DNA from: Antarctobacter sediminis
GTDB taxonomy: Bacteria; Pseudomonadota; Alphaproteobacteria; Rhodobacterales; Rhodobacteraceae
Reading direction: 5' to 3'
Assembly: GCF_019218285.1 (NCBI RefSeq)
Contig: NZ_JAHUZG010000002.1
Location: 744,001 to 808,000 of the forward strand
Length of the DNA: 64,000 nucleotides
Below the pieces are notes generated by a model, which was not told the origin of the DNA, searched no databases, and was given only the letters and a program-made list of their open reading frames with translations. Each line of letters opens with the position of its first letter. The stretch's first letter is position 1. Position numbers and translations under genes: made by a program. Of this stretch, positions 36,963-47,119 are shown piece after piece.

Positions 36963-38024
36963 ATGGATATTGTCCCCCTGATCGAACGCATCGGAGAAAA
37001 TCCGACGGCGGCCTTTTTCGGCCTGATCACCGGGGTGATCTTCGGCATCGCGGCACAGCGGTCCCGGTTCTGCCTGCGCGCGGCCACCGTCGAATTTGCG
37101 CGCGGGATGATGAAAGACAAGGTCGCGGTCTGGCTGCTGACCTTTTCCACGGCCGTCGTCTGGGTTCAGGGGGCACAACTGTTTGGCCTGCTCGATACGT
37201 CGGACGCGCGCATGATGGCTGTGCCGGGAAGCTGGTCAGGCGCGATCATCGGCGGCCTTCTCTTTGGGGCGGGCATGGTTCTGGCGCGCGGCTGTTCCGG
37301 TCGGTTGCTGGTGCTGGCCGCCACGGGCAACCTGCGGTCGGTGGTTTCGGGGCTGATCTTTGCGGTCGTTGCCCAGATGTCGCTGACCGGCTGGCTGGCC
37401 CCGGTCCGCGACAAGCTCGCCGCGCTTTGGGTCACCAGCGGTGGCCGCAACATGGACCTGCTGGCAGCGCTGCACCTCCCGCGGGAGGCCGGGCTGGTGA
37501 TCGGACTGGCCATTGCCCTTTTGGCGTTGGAACTGTCGCGCCGAAACCGCATCGGGTTCTCACGGCTGGTCTTTGCCTCGGGTGTCGGATTTGCCGCCGC
37601 CGTGGGCTATGGCCTGACCTATGCGCTCAGCCAGTCCGCCTTCGACCCGGTGCAGATCGAAAGCCTGACCTTCACCGGCCCCTCGGCCAACACGCTGATG
37701 TTCTTCCTCGACCGCAATTCGGTGCTGGAATTCGACATTGGCCTTGTGCCGGGCGTGGTGCTGGGCAGCTTTCTTGCCGCCGCCGCCAACAAGGAGCTGA
37801 AGTTTCAAGGCTTCGAGGGTCCGACCCCCATGCGCAACGCCATGATCGGCGCCGTGCTGATGGGCTTTGGCGGAATGCTGGCAGGGGGCTGCGCCATCGG
37901 CGCGGGTGTCTCGGGCGGGTCGATCTTTGCAGGCACTGCCTGGCTGGCGCTGTTCTGCATGTGGATAGGCGGCATGAGCATGGACGCCATCCTGGGTGGG
38001 CGGGGCCAGCCCGCCCACGTCTGA
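36963..38024 (+). CDS. YeeE/YedE family (TsuA/SoxT-like) sulfur-compound transporter
   Basis: 353 residues, about 9-10 helices. The family imports thiosulfate through membrane-embedded cysteines. Here candidate cysteines lie in RSRFCLRAA (about residue 36), LARGCSGRLL and the repeat-equivalent LAGGCAIGAGVSGG. The strong site AAGGAGGTG precedes the ATG at 36963. No sox genes are adjacent, so specificity (thiosulfate or other sulfur species) is unproven. Confidence 0.85.
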   Translation: MDIVPLIERIGENPTAAFFGLITGVIFGIAAQRSRFCLRAATVEFARGMMKDKVAVWLLTFSTAVVWVQGAQLFGLLDTSDARMMAVPGSWSGAIIGGLLFGAGMVLARGCSGRLLVLAATGNLRSVVSGLIFAVVAQMSLTGWLAPVRDKLAALWVTSGGRNMDLLAALHLPREAGLVIGLAIALLALELSRRNRIGFSRLVFASGVGFAAAVGYGLTYALSQSAFDPVQIESLTFTGPSANTLMFFLDRNSVLEFDIGLVPGVVLGSFLAAAANKELKFQGFEGPTPMRNAMIGAVLMGFGGMLAGGCAIGAGVSGGSIFAGTAWLALFCMWIGGMSMDAILGGRGQPAHV

Positions 38025-38029
38025 GCAAT

Positions 38030-39058
38030 TTAGTTTCCCCGCACCGTGTCGATCATCAGCTGAACGTTCTCGGGGTCCGCATCCGGCGTGATCCCGTGGC
38101 CAAGGTTGAAGATATGCGGCCCTTTGGAGAAAGCATCGACCACACGCCGGGTTTCCTCGACCAGCGCCTGCCCGCCCGTCACCATGTGCGACGAGGCAAG
38201 GTTGCCCTGCACACAGCCCGACACCTGCACATGTTCCGCCGCCCATTCCGGCGTCACGCTGTCGTCCAGCGCCACGCAATCTGCCCCGGTGGCCTGATGA
38301 AAGCCGATGTACTTGTCGCCCGCCTGCCGCGGAAAGGCGATCACCGGCAGTCCCGGAAAGCGGCTTTTCAGTTCTTGCGTGATGGTCCGCGCGGGCGCGG
38401 TGCAATAACGGTCGAAATCCTCGCCCTGTAGCGATCCGGCCCAGCTGTCAAAGATCTTGACCACTTCGGCCCCGGCTTTCACCTGTTCCGACAGGTAGTC
38501 GATGGTGGCTTCGGTCAGCCGGTCGATGATCTTTTCGAACAAGGCCCGGTTCTCGGCTTTCAGCGCATGGGCCGGGCCCTGATCCTTGGTCCCCTGCCCG
38601 GCGATCATGTAGGTTGCCACTGTCCATGGCGCGCCCGCGAAACCGATCAGCGTCGTTTCCGACGGCAGCCGTTCGGAGAGGTTGCGCACCGTCTGGTAGA
38701 CCGGGTTCAAGGTGTCATGGATCATCTCGCCCCGACCCAGCTTGTCGAAATCCGCATCGCTGGTGATGGTCGACAGGCGCGGCCCTTCGCCGGTGACGAA
38801 CCACAGGTCCATGCCCAGCGCCTGCGGCAGCAACAGGATGTCCGCGAACAGGATCGCCGCGTCGAACCCGTAACGCCGGATCGGTTGCAGTGTCACCTCG
38901 GTGGCAAGCTCAGGGTTGTAGCAGAGCGACAGGAAATCCCCGGCCTCGGCCCGCGTCGCCTTGTATTCCGGCAGATAGCGCCCGGCCTGCCGCATCATCC
39001 AGATCGGCGGGGTCGGCAGCGTTTCGCCCGCAAGGGCCCGCAGGATCGTCTTGGTCAT
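38030..39058 (-). CDS. hemE: Uroporphyrinogen decarboxylase
   Basis: 342 residues. HemE converts uroporphyrinogen III to coproporphyrinogen III. Signature segments [45 protein letters not shown] and [10 protein letters not shown] are all present. The ATG at 39058 follows GGAGCGACC. It is divergent from hemC across 143 bp, so two consecutive-pathway genes share a promoter region. Confidence 0.96.
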   Translation of the reverse strand: MTKTILRALAGETLPTPPIWMMRQAGRYLPEYKATRAEAGDFLSLCYNPELATEVTLQPIRRYGFDAAILFADILLLPQALGMDLWFVTGEGPRLSTITSDADFDKLGRGEMIHDTLNPVYQTVRNLSERLPSETTLIGFAGAPWTVATYMIAGQGTKDQGPAHALKAENRALFEKIIDRLTEATIDYLSEQVKAGAEVVKIFDSWAGSLQGEDFDRYCTAPARTITQELKSRFPGLPVIAFPRQAGDKYIGFHQATGADCVALDDSVTPEWAAEHVQVSGCVQGNLASSHMVTGGQALVEETRRVVDAFSKGPHIFNLGHGITPDADPENVQLMIDTVRGN

Positions 39059-39201
39059 TCGGGTCGCTCCTCTCGTTCGTTCGTCGTGGTCCAATGCTAG
39101 CCCGCCGGTGTCAAGCGGCGAGACCCCACCGGGCGCGCGTGCCGCAGGCATCCGGCGCAAATCCCGTTTCCTTTCCCGTGTTCCCGCGCTAATCCCAAGG
39201 C

Positions 39202-40158
39202 ATGACCGATCTGCCCACCGCTTCGACCCCGATGAAACTTGGCACCCGTGGCTCGCCGCTGGCGCTGGCACAGGCCCATGAAACGCGCGACCGGCTGGCC
39301 GCCGCCTTCGACCTGCCGCAAGAGGCGTTCGAAATCGTGGTCATCAAGACCACCGGCGACGACCGCAGCCTGATCGACGCCGACCGCCCCCTGAAGGAGA
39401 TCGGCAACAAGGGCCTGTTCACCAAGGAAATCGAAGAGGCGCTGCTGGCGGGCCGGATCGACATCGCCATCCATTCGATGAAGGACATGCCGACGGAACA
39501 GCCCGAGGGGCTGATCTTGGATTGCTACCTCCCGCGTGAGGACGTGCGCGATGCTTTCATCTGTCCCGACGCCAACAGCCTGCATGACCTGCCCGCCGGG
39601 GCCGTGGTCGGCACCTCGTCGCTGCGCCGTCGCGCGCAATTGCTGCACCGCCGTCCCGACCTGACCGTGGTCGAGTTTCGCGGCAACCTGCAAACCCGGC
39701 TGAAAAAGCTGAACGACGGTGTGGCCCGCGCCACCTTCCTTGCCTGCGCCGGTCTGAACCGTCTGGGTATGAGCGATGTGCCGCAAACGCCCATCGCCAC
39801 CGAGGACATGCTGCCCGCCGTGGCGCAGGGCGCCATCGGGATCGAACGCCGGACCAATGACAGCCGCGCAGCCAACATGCTGGCTGCCATCCACGATCGC
39901 CCGACAGAACTGCGCCTGAACGCAGAACGCGCCTTTCTTGCGGCGCTGGACGGTTCTTGCGAAACGCCCATCGCGGCCCTTGCGGAGCTGGATGGCAACA
40001 GCCTGAACCTGCGGGGCGAGATCCTGAAAACCGATGGCTCTGCGGCCTTTTCAGGCGAGGTCGACGGCCCCGCCGAACAGGGCGCAGATCTGGGCAAGGC
40101 GTTGGCCGCCGACTTGCTAGCGCAGGCAGGCGACGGCTTTTTCGACCACAAGCCCTGA
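39202..40158 (+). CDS. hemC: Porphobilinogen deaminase (hydroxymethylbilane synthase)
   Basis: 318 residues. HemC condenses four porphobilinogen units. [13 protein letters not shown] is the N-terminal signature, [18 protein letters not shown] and HSMKDMPTE line the active site, and the dipyrromethane cofactor cysteine is in [11 protein letters not shown]. The start at 39202 is slightly longer than the core but is the first ATG. Divergent from hemE. Confidence 0.96.
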   Translation: MTDLPTASTPMKLGTRGSPLALAQAHETRDRLAAAFDLPQEAFEIVVIKTTGDDRSLIDADRPLKEIGNKGLFTKEIEEALLAGRIDIAIHSMKDMPTEQPEGLILDCYLPREDVRDAFICPDANSLHDLPAGAVVGTSSLRRRAQLLHRRPDLTVVEFRGNLQTRLKKLNDGVARATFLACAGLNRLGMSDVPQTPIATEDMLPAVAQGAIGIERRTNDSRAANMLAAIHDRPTELRLNAERAFLAALDGSCETPIAALAELDGNSLNLRGEILKTDGSAAFSGEVDGPAEQGADLGKALAADLLAQAGDGFFDHKP

Positions 40159-40307
40159 TCGCCGGAAACCGGCCTCTCACCAGCGTGATAGGCATTTCCG
40201 GCAATTCGTGCTACCTTTTGACGCATAAGCGCGTCTGACCGGCCCGACCGTCGCCGCGCGGCGGCCCCGCCCCTTTGACGCCGTTTCCCGTCCAAAGGAG
40301 AGCACGC

Positions 40308-41162
40308 ATGACACAAACCATCGGAAACCCCGGAACATGGGTGGCGCAGGCCCTTGGCCTGGCCGGGCGTCACGCCGCACAATCGACGCAACGGCTTGGC
40401 GGCGTCGAAACCATGACCCGGCCGCGAACACGGCAACTGACAATGGAGGATCTGCACGCCGCGCTGCGCGCCGGATGGGCTGATTTTCAGGCATGCCGCA
40501 CCGACGTGATGTTCCTTGTGCTACTTTATCCGATCATAGGCATCGGGCTGGCGGTATCGGCCCTGCACATGTCGCTGATCCCACTGATCTTTCCGCTGAT
40601 TGCAGGCTTTGCCCTGCTGGGGCCGGTTACTGCCGTCGGGGTCTATGAAATCAGCCGCCGCCGCGAACAGGGCGAAGAAATCGGCTGGTTGAGCGCCCTC
40701 AAGGTCGTCGAACGTCCGCGTTTTGCTTCGATCGTTGTCATGGGGCTCTACCTCGCGGTGATTTTCTGCCTCTGGATGGTCGTGGCCGGGCATGTCTATG
40801 GCGCGACCCTCGGGCCAGAGGCGCCGGCCTCGCTCGGTTCTTTCCTCGGGGATCTCATGACCGGCGCCGGCATCGCCATGACCCTGATCGGATGCGCCAT
40901 AGGCGGAGTTTTTGCCCTGACCGTGCTTGCCACCAGCGTGGTCTCCTTCCCGCTGTTGCTTGACCGCCGGGTTGGTTTGCCGGTGGCGGTGCTGACCTCG
41001 GTGCAGGTGACGCGCGAAAACCCCCGCGTCATCCTGACTTGGGGCGGCATCGTCGCCGCCGGGCTGGTGCTTGGCAGCATTCCGATGCTGCTGGGACTGG
41101 TGATTGTGCTGCCGGTGCTGGGACATGCCACATGGCACCTCTACCGCCGCGCTGTGGTCTGA
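40308..41162 (+). CDS. DUF2189 integral membrane protein
   Basis: 284 residues. A soluble N-terminal segment (to about residue 65) precedes six or so hydrophobic segments (FLVLLYPIIGIGLAVSAL, LIFPLIAGFALLGPVTAVGVYEISRRRE, and others). The GPVTAVGVYEISRRREQGEEI loop and RPRFAS are DUF2189 traits. AAAGGAGA lies 5 bp before the ATG at 40308. Function of the family is unknown. A bidirectional terminator follows. Confidence 0.82.
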   Translation: MTQTIGNPGTWVAQALGLAGRHAAQSTQRLGGVETMTRPRTRQLTMEDLHAALRAGWADFQACRTDVMFLVLLYPIIGIGLAVSALHMSLIPLIFPLIAGFALLGPVTAVGVYEISRRREQGEEIGWLSALKVVERPRFASIVVMGLYLAVIFCLWMVVAGHVYGATLGPEAPASLGSFLGDLMTGAGIAMTLIGCAIGGVFALTVLATSVVSFPLLLDRRVGLPVAVLTSVQVTRENPRVILTWGGIVAAGLVLGSIPMLLGLVIVLPVLGHATWHLYRRAVV

Positions 41163-41169
41163 CAAACAA

Positions 41170-41203
41170 AAGGCGCGACGCCCCGGTTGACGCCGCGCCT
41201 TTG
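41170..41203. terminator. Bidirectional terminator between DUF2189 and quinone oxidoreductase genes
   Basis: AAAGGCGCG (41170-41178) pairs with CGCGCCTTT (41195-41203), with an inner ACG...CGT-like extension. It lies between convergent genes and has A and T flanks. Confidence 0.7.
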
Positions 41204-41231
41204 ATTTCGGTTCGGTCCGCGCCTCGGGCGC

Positions 41232-42218
41232 TTACCCGGCCACTTTCAACACGATCTTGCCGATATGGCCCGAGCTTTCCATCCGGGCATGGGCGGCGGC
41301 CGCGTCCGCCATCGCGAATTCGCTGTCCATGACAGGGGCGATTTTGCCCGCGTCCAACAGCGGCCAGACGTTTTCCCGCAACGCATCGGCGATGCGCCCC
41401 TTGGCTAGGTCGCTTTGCGGGCGCAGCGTGCTGCCGGTGATGGTCAGGCGGCGCATCATCACCTGCGCAAAGTTCAACGCCACCTTGGGTCCCTGCAAAA
41501 AGGCGATCTGCACCAACCGCCCGTCATCGGCCAGCGCCTTGACGTTACGCGGCAGGTAATCGCCCCCCACCATGTCGAGGATCAGGTTGGCGCCGCCCTC
41601 GGCGCGCAGCACTTCGACGAAATCCTCGTCGCGATAGTTGATCGCCCGTTCCGCGCCGAGGTCGGTACAGGCCTTGCACTTGGCCTCGGACCCGGCGGTG
41701 GCAAAGACCCGCGCGCCAAAGTGATGCGCCAGTTGGATGGCCGTCGTGCCGATCCCGCTGGAGCCGCCATGCACAAGAAACCGCTCTCCCGCCTGCAAAC
41801 CGCCGCGCTGAAAGACGTTGGACCAGACAGTGAAAAAGGTCTCCGGCAGGCAGGCCGCCTCTTTCATGCCCATGCCGGAGGGCACCGGCAGGCAATGCGC
41901 GGCGGGCGTCACCACGTATTCGGCATAGCCGCCACCGGGCAGCAGCGCGCAGACCTTGTCACCCAGCGCGATATTGTCGACGCCGGCACCCAGCGCCACA
42001 ACCTCGCCCGAGGCTTCCAGCCCGGGCAGGTCGGATGCCCCCGGAGGCGGCGCATAGCTGCCGGCGCGTTGCAGCGCATCGGGACGGTTGACCCCGGAAT
42101 AGGCCACTTTCAGAACCACCTGCCCCGCCGCCGGCTGTGGTACGGGACGTTCCGTTGGCTTCAGAACCTCGGGCCCGCCGGGTTCGGTGATCTCGATGGC
42201 GCGCATCATTTCTGACAT
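41232..42218 (-). CDS. NAD(P)H-quinone oxidoreductase (zeta-crystallin/PIG3-like MDR family)
   Basis: 328 residues of the zinc-free medium-chain reductase family. The catalytic-domain sequence YSGVNRPDALQRAGSYAPPPGASDLPGLEASGEVVALG and the nucleotide-binding region HGGSSGIGTTAIQLAHHFGARVFATAGS are characteristic of PIG3-type quinone oxidoreductases. The zinc ligands of alcohol dehydrogenases are missing. The ATG at 42218 follows GGGAGG. A detoxifying two-electron or one-electron quinone reductase in the cytoplasm is expected. Confidence 0.88.
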   Translation of the reverse strand: MSEMMRAIEITEPGGPEVLKPTERPVPQPAAGQVVLKVAYSGVNRPDALQRAGSYAPPPGASDLPGLEASGEVVALGAGVDNIALGDKVCALLPGGGYAEYVVTPAAHCLPVPSGMGMKEAACLPETFFTVWSNVFQRGGLQAGERFLVHGGSSGIGTTAIQLAHHFGARVFATAGSEAKCKACTDLGAERAINYRDEDFVEVLRAEGGANLILDMVGGDYLPRNVKALADDGRLVQIAFLQGPKVALNFAQVMMRRLTITGSTLRPQSDLAKGRIADALRENVWPLLDAGKIAPVMDSEFAMADAAAAHARMESSGHIGKIVLKVAG

Positions 42219-42319
42219 GGTCAGCCTCCCTGTTTGCGGTTTGGTAGCAAGCCGCACAGGGTCGGAAAAGCGCTTTCGCCGCCGTGCCCTGCGCCGATTG
42301 CGCACGGGCAGACGGCCCC

Positions 42320-43000
42320 CTAGCGAGATACCGGCGTGCCGCCCGGCAGGTCCTCGTCGCGCGATGACGGAGCCTTGACGCGATCCAGCACCCGGCCGGG
42401 CCCCGCCATCAGTCCGCTGAGCAGACGGTTGCCGCGCACCTGTGCCTTGAACTTCTCAAACCGCATCACGTCCTCGATCCGGCGGTCCAGAAAGTCCCAG
42501 GTGGCTTCGGCACCAAGGGAATCATCGCCCAGCCAATACAGCACCGTCGAGGAATAGACCCCCGACAGCGTCGCCCGCTTGGTGTACCAGTTGAAATCGC
42601 GCGACGTATCGCCCAGCGCGGTCCAGATCGCATCCGCCGTGCCCCAGATCAGCCGCGCGCCGTCCGGCGCATACAGCGGCAAGGCGAACAGCGTGGTGCC
42701 ACGACGGACAGCCTCGCGATCATCCACTGCTTCGATCCGCGCGCGGACGGCAAAGGCCACCTTGTCGCGAAACCGCATGTCGTCCAGATCAGCCGCCGCG
42801 ATCCGGCGCAGCATCTCGGCATCACCGCGCTTGTGATAGGCCACGGCAAGATCGACCGCCCCGCGCGGGAACAATCCGCAGGCCACCACGGGATCCACGC
42901 CAGCATCGGACACAGCGGCGCGAAAGCTCTCTTCGGACCAGCCGTCAAAGGGCACATGCATCAGCGCGGCATCAAGGATCTTGTCTGCGGTGTCAGGCAT
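42320..43000 (-). CDS. COQ9 family protein (ubiquinone biosynthesis accessory)
   Basis: 226 residues. The N-terminal TetR-like helical region (ADKILDAALMHVPFDGWSEESFRAAVSDAGVDP) and the C-terminal lipid-binding part (YTKRATLSGVYSSTVLYWLGDDS, TWDFLDRRIEDVMRFEKFKAQ) match COQ9. In mitochondria COQ9 presents lipid substrates to COQ7. GGAG lies upstream of the ATG at 43000. It is followed on the same strand by the quinone oxidoreductase, giving a possible quinone theme. Confidence 0.9.
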   Translation of the reverse strand: MPDTADKILDAALMHVPFDGWSEESFRAAVSDAGVDPVVACGLFPRGAVDLAVAYHKRGDAEMLRRIAAADLDDMRFRDKVAFAVRARIEAVDDREAVRRGTTLFALPLYAPDGARLIWGTADAIWTALGDTSRDFNWYTKRATLSGVYSSTVLYWLGDDSLGAEATWDFLDRRIEDVMRFEKFKAQVRGNRLLSGLMAGPGRVLDRVKAPSSRDEDLPGGTPVSR

Positions 43001-43033
43001 CGGGAGGGGTCTCCTTATGTTGCTCCGTCAGCC

Positions 43034-43062
43034 TAGACAAATAGGCCGGTGCTTGCTATAGG
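43034..43062 (+). promoter_or_regulatory. Promoter of rpsU
   Basis: TAGACA (five of six to TTGACA) and TATAGG (four of six to TATAAT) are separated by 17 bp. Transcription would start about 50 bp upstream of the rpsU ATG at 43118. Confidence 0.6.
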
Positions 43063-43117
43063 GCCACCTCCTGCAATCTTCCTTGCAACTTCAACCTAGA
43101 AAGGTGGTGACAACCAC

Positions 43118-43324
43118 ATGCAGGTCAGTGTTCGCGACAACAATGTCGATCAGGCGCTCCGTGCCCTGAAGAAAAAGCTGCAGCGCGAAGGCGTTTTCCG
43201 CGAAATGAAGCTCAAGCAACATTTCGAGAAGCCGTCCGAGAAGAAAGCCCGTGAAAAGGCCGAGGCGATTCGCCGCGCCCGCAAGCTGGCGCGCAAAAAG
43301 GCCCAGCGCGAAGGGCTGCTGTAA
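43118..43324 (+). CDS. rpsU: 30S ribosomal protein S21
   Basis: 68 residues, basic. Sequence [20 protein letters not shown] and the C-terminal Arg/Lys-rich helix ([15 protein letters not shown]) are typical S21. AAAGGTGGTG precedes the ATG. A promoter lies just upstream and a strong terminator follows, so it is monocistronic. Confidence 0.97.
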   Translation: MQVSVRDNNVDQALRALKKKLQREGVFREMKLKQHFEKPSEKKAREKAEAIRRARKLARKKAQREGLL

Positions 43325-43349
43325 GCAACCGAACGCACTAATAATCGTT

Positions 43350-43381
43350 AAAACCCCTGCGGTCCCGCCGTGGGGGTTTTT
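43350..43381 (+). terminator. Rho-independent terminator of rpsU
   Basis: AAAACCCC-TGCGG pairs with CGCCG-TGGGGTTTT around TCC, followed by T residues, 25 bp after the stop. Confidence 0.85.
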
Positions 43382-43532
43382 CTTTGCCGGCCAGTTTTGC
43401 GCCCGACTTTGCCGCCGGTGTCCTGCAAAAGCGCGCTGCGGCGACAAGCGCGGGAATTCCCCACCTTGTTCCGACTCGGCAAGCCCGCATAATCATTCCC
43501 CGAATGGATTCTCCTGCCCGCGAGGGATGACG

Positions 43533-45272
43533 ATGCTGCTTGCCCGATCCGTATTTCTAATGTTGCTTGCCTGTCTTTCGGTGGCCCCCGCCCCCGGAAG
43601 GGCGCAGGACATCAGCCGGGTCATCGCGCTGGACTCTCTGGCCGGGACCGACCCTTTCCAGGCCTTGCAACAGGTGGACATCGCGCTGAGCGATCCACGT
43701 GTTCTGGGCACTCCGCCACAGATGCAGATTCTTGTCGACCTGATGCAGTTGCGCGCCGATCTGCTGGACGGGCTGGGCTATGTGCAGGCCAGCGACGCCT
43801 GGGCCGACTTGGCCCGTACCCGCGCCTTTGCCCGCAATGAATTGGGTGAGGATCCGGTTCCGGCCTTCGTCAAGGCCGCACGTATCTATGAGTCGCAGGG
43901 CGCCATCGGCTCGGCCCGCACGATGATCGAGGCCGCCATCGCCGCCGAACAGGAAACCGGGCGCAGTGACGCCATCCTGCGCGACCTCTATGCCGAACTG
44001 ATGCGCCTCGCTGTTCTGATGGACGACGAAGAGACCGCGGAACGGGCCGAAGAGTTTCTTGAGGCGTTGAAATCACCGTCGCTCGAAACCGCCTTCAGCG
44101 ATGCCGGTGACGGGTTTCACGCGGTGGACGTCTATTATGCCACCGACCGCGCGCGCACCGGGTCCGCGCACCCGGCCGATTTCTACGGAGGCGAACGTGG
44201 CGACCGTCTGGACCTTGGGGTGGCGACAGTCACGATCCCCAATATCCACGTCGCAGGCCAAGTCGAACGCCCCTCGATCTGGCGGCTGGAGTTCCGCGCC
44301 AATCCTTCCAAACACATCCTTCTGAAATCGGTCGAACCCGTCGATCCCGACAGTTTCTTTGGACGATTGCAGGGAGAGTTCGAGGATGACAGCCAGCGCG
44401 ATCTGCTGGTCTTTATCCATGGCTACAACACCAGCTTCGAATATGCCGCGCAGCGCACCGCCCAAATGGTACACGACATGGGCAACGGCACGGTGCCGGT
44501 GCTGTTCTCATGGCCCTCTCGCGACACCACCATCGGCTATAACGCCGATGCGGCGGTGGTGCGTTTGTCGGGCCGTCGTCTGGCGCGCTTTCTCGAAGAT
44601 CTGGTTTTGCGCTCGGGCGCGCGGTCGATCAACGTCGTGGCGCATTCGATGGGCAACCGCGCCCTGACCGACGCGCTTGAAATCATGGCGCTGCGCCGCG
44701 ATGCCCGGCCCGGAGACCAGCCGATCCTCCATCAGGTCATGTTTGCCGCGCCAGACGTCGACGCGGACCTGTTCAGCGCCATGGCGGGCACCTTCTCGCC
44801 GCTCGCGCGGCGGATGACGCTCTATGCCTCGTCGACGGACTGGGCGCTGGTGTCCTCGCGCAAGCTGCATGGTTCGGCACCGCGCGCCGGTCTGGGTGGC
44901 GACGTGCTGCTGTCTCACCCGGCATTCGACAGCATCGACATGACCTCGCTGGGCGATGACATGCTGGCGCACAACTATTTCTCGAACGACAGTTCGGCCC
45001 TTGTCGATATCATGACACTGTTCTGGCAGGACGTGCCGCCCGAACGCCGCTGTGGCCTACAGGCGCGTTCGGCCCTGAATGGTACGGTCTGGGAATATCG
45101 CGAGGGCGTCTGCCCCTCCAATGACCTGATCGGCGTGATTTCTTACGCGCAGGCGCGTCATCTTCAGACCAGCAATGAACTGCGTGCCCTTGTCGCCGAC
45201 CTGCTGTCCGAAGAAAGCCGTGTGGAACGGGTGATGAGCGTCATCGAACTGATCCTCGAAACAGTCCGCTGA
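43533..45272 (+). CDS. DUF900-type alpha/beta hydrolase (exported)
   Basis: 579 residues. The N-terminus MLLARSVFLMLLACLSVAPA is a signal sequence, with either SPase I cleavage near GRAQD or a lipobox at LLAC. A helical region of about 190 residues follows (repeat-like, FQALQQVDIALSDPR, ARIYESQGAIGSARTMIEAAI). The C-terminal half is a hydrolase: DVYYATDRAR, LLVFIHGYNTSFEYAAQRTAQ, nucleophile VVAHSMGNRAL and a late His in a SLGDDMLAHNYFS segment. GAGG is 7 bp before the ATG at 43533, better than an ATG two codons earlier. Substrate unknown. Confidence 0.82.
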   Translation: MLLARSVFLMLLACLSVAPAPGRAQDISRVIALDSLAGTDPFQALQQVDIALSDPRVLGTPPQMQILVDLMQLRADLLDGLGYVQASDAWADLARTRAFARNELGEDPVPAFVKAARIYESQGAIGSARTMIEAAIAAEQETGRSDAILRDLYAELMRLAVLMDDEETAERAEEFLEALKSPSLETAFSDAGDGFHAVDVYYATDRARTGSAHPADFYGGERGDRLDLGVATVTIPNIHVAGQVERPSIWRLEFRANPSKHILLKSVEPVDPDSFFGRLQGEFEDDSQRDLLVFIHGYNTSFEYAAQRTAQMVHDMGNGTVPVLFSWPSRDTTIGYNADAAVVRLSGRRLARFLEDLVLRSGARSINVVAHSMGNRALTDALEIMALRRDARPGDQPILHQVMFAAPDVDADLFSAMAGTFSPLARRMTLYASSTDWALVSSRKLHGSAPRAGLGGDVLLSHPAFDSIDMTSLGDDMLAHNYFSNDSSALVDIMTLFWQDVPPERRCGLQARSALNGTVWEYREGVCPSNDLIGVISYAQARHLQTSNELRALVADLLSEESRVERVMSVIELILETVR

Positions 45273-45282
45273 CCCCCACAAA

Positions 45283-45324
45283 ATGAAAAAGCCGGCCACG
45301 TCTGAACGCGGCCGGCTTTTTCAT
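45283..45324. terminator. Strong bidirectional terminator
   Basis: ATGAAAAAGCCGGCC (45283-45297) pairs perfectly over 15 bp with GGCCGGCTTTTTCAT (45310-45324). It lies between the convergent hydrolase and carboxypeptidase genes. Confidence 0.92.
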
Positions 45325-45342
45325 GTCCAATGCCCCCCCGGA

Positions 45343-46845
45343 TCAGCCGGGTCCAACCATGAAACAGGTCATCTGCCGCGCTTGCAGACGCCGACAGGCA
45401 AGTTCGGCCCCGTCGCGGGTCAGCCCCATGAAGGTGGCGTCGAAACCGGTCTTGCCGCGAACAACCTTGCGCGAGGCACCGTCCAGCGTAGCCGTTTCGC
45501 TCAGCGCCGTTTTCAGCAGGATCTTCTGTGCCGTGTATTCGCTGGGGAAACGGCCGATATTGATGCCCCAGTGCCGCCCACCTGACGTGGACAGACGTGT
45601 GACAACCTCGGCCTCGCGGGCGGGGGTTGGTGTATCTTTGAAATTCAGCGTCGCGGCGGCGGCCATTGCCACGGGCCGCTGCACTGGCTTGCGCGATTCG
45701 GCTGGTGCGGCGACGGCTATCTCGGTCACGTCCGGCGGTTCGGCCACCGGTGCGGTGTCCGACACCTGCGCAACCTCCATCAGTTCGCGTTCGATGTCTT
45801 CTTCGACGCGGGCCACCAACGGCGCAACCGCTGCCGGGTCTACGGTGCTGCCCGGGCGTGCCATGGGCCGCAAGCTGCGGGTCACAGCGGCCGAGGCCAC
45901 GCGAATCGACTTGGCGCGCGTGCCGGGGGCCGGGTCAGAGGTGTTGGCCACGACGATGCCGCCTGCCCCTGCCCCCTTGCCCAGATAGGGCGGACGCTTG
46001 GGGTCACGCTTCTTTGCCCATTTCGGCGATTCCTTGAACCCGAGATCCAAAAGCTCAGCCACGCGTGCATTGCGCGACGCCGTGGACCGGCCACCAAAAA
46101 CCGTGGCGATCACCCGCTCGCTGCCGCGTTCGGCCGAGGCAACAAGGTTGAACCCCGCCGCGCGGGTGTATCCGGTCTTGATCCCGTCGGCCCCCCGATA
46201 AGAGCTCAGCAGGCGCGAGTTGGTATGGCTGACCTTCCGCACACCCGCATCTGCCGTCTTGCGAGAGAAAAGATTGTAGTACTGCGGGTAGTCATAGATC
46301 ACGTGCCGCCCGAGAATGGTCATATCCCGCGCCGTCGACAGGTGGCCACTTTCGGTCAGGCCGTGCGCATTCTTGAAGGTCGTGCGGGTCATCCCCATCG
46401 CCTTGGCCGTCCGGTTCATCCGGCGGGCAAAGGCCGCCTCGGATCCTTCGATCCCTTCGGCAATGGCGGTGGCGGCATCATTGGCGGATTTCACGGCCGC
46501 CGCACGCACAAGATAACGCAGCTTGATCTTCTGTCCCGCCCGCAAGCCCAGCTTGGACGGCTCTTCGGCGGCGGCCTTGCGGGACACGGTGATCAGCGTG
46601 TCCATGGTCAGTTCGCCGTTCTGTACCGCCTCAAAGGCGATATACAGCGTCATCATCTTGGTCAAAGAGGCAGGATGCAGCCGCGTGTCCGCGTTATGCG
46701 CATGCAGCACCTTCCCGTTTCGTGCGTCCATCACCATGGCGGCGTAGGGCGCTGCCGATACGCTGAGCGGCAACAAAACCACCAGCCACACGAACATGAA
46801 GAGATACAGGCCACAATGGCCCGTCTGCCTGCGACGTCCCGTCAC
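45343..46845 (-). CDS. D-alanyl-D-alanine carboxypeptidase with C-terminal SPOR domain
   Basis: 500 residues. A PBP5-like serine peptidase that trims peptidoglycan stem peptides in the periplasm. Motifs SLTK (residues 60-63), SAN (120-122) and KTG in DGIKTGYTRAAGFN are intact. Residues about 290-410 are a Pro/Ala-rich linker, and the last 75 (HWGINIGRFPSEYTAQKILL to CRRLQARQMTCFMV) form a SPOR domain that binds denuded glycan at the division site. The GTG at 46845 has AAAGG upstream and gives a basic n-region before the signal helix; longer in-frame starts look artificial. Confidence 0.93.
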   Translation of the reverse strand: MTGRRRQTGHCGLYLFMFVWLVVLLPLSVSAAPYAAMVMDARNGKVLHAHNADTRLHPASLTKMMTLYIAFEAVQNGELTMDTLITVSRKAAAEEPSKLGLRAGQKIKLRYLVRAAAVKSANDAATAIAEGIEGSEAAFARRMNRTAKAMGMTRTTFKNAHGLTESGHLSTARDMTILGRHVIYDYPQYYNLFSRKTADAGVRKVSHTNSRLLSSYRGADGIKTGYTRAAGFNLVASAERGSERVIATVFGGRSTASRNARVAELLDLGFKESPKWAKKRDPKRPPYLGKGAGAGGIVVANTSDPAPGTRAKSIRVASAAVTRSLRPMARPGSTVDPAAVAPLVARVEEDIERELMEVAQVSDTAPVAEPPDVTEIAVAAPAESRKPVQRPVAMAAAATLNFKDTPTPAREAEVVTRLSTSGGRHWGINIGRFPSEYTAQKILLKTALSETATLDGASRKVVRGKTGFDATFMGLTRDGAELACRRLQARQMTCFMVGPG

Positions 46846-47119
46846 GATACACTGCCTTTCTGCCTCGTCCCCCCGATTTTTCGGTTGGGGTTGTTGCTTT
46901 TGTCCCGGACCCATTTTGCGGGTTCCATGGTTAATAGGATGCTAACACGAGAAAGGCTTCAAGAGAAGGCCGCAATGCCCTGATTTTTAATGATATTTAC
47001 CAAGGGGCAGCCGCAACATCTTGCGTTTTCCCCGGAAACAAGCCCCAAGACCGGCCAATGCGGCGGGATTGTGGCGAATTGAGGCGGAAATGTGGCGACT
47101 CGCAAGGTCCCCACGGGAC

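Noticed and set aside
46846-47119. Possible small gene between the carboxypeptidase and HAD genes
   Set aside because: Short frames here lack ribosome sites; AT-rich blocks fit promoter sequence for the carboxypeptidase.
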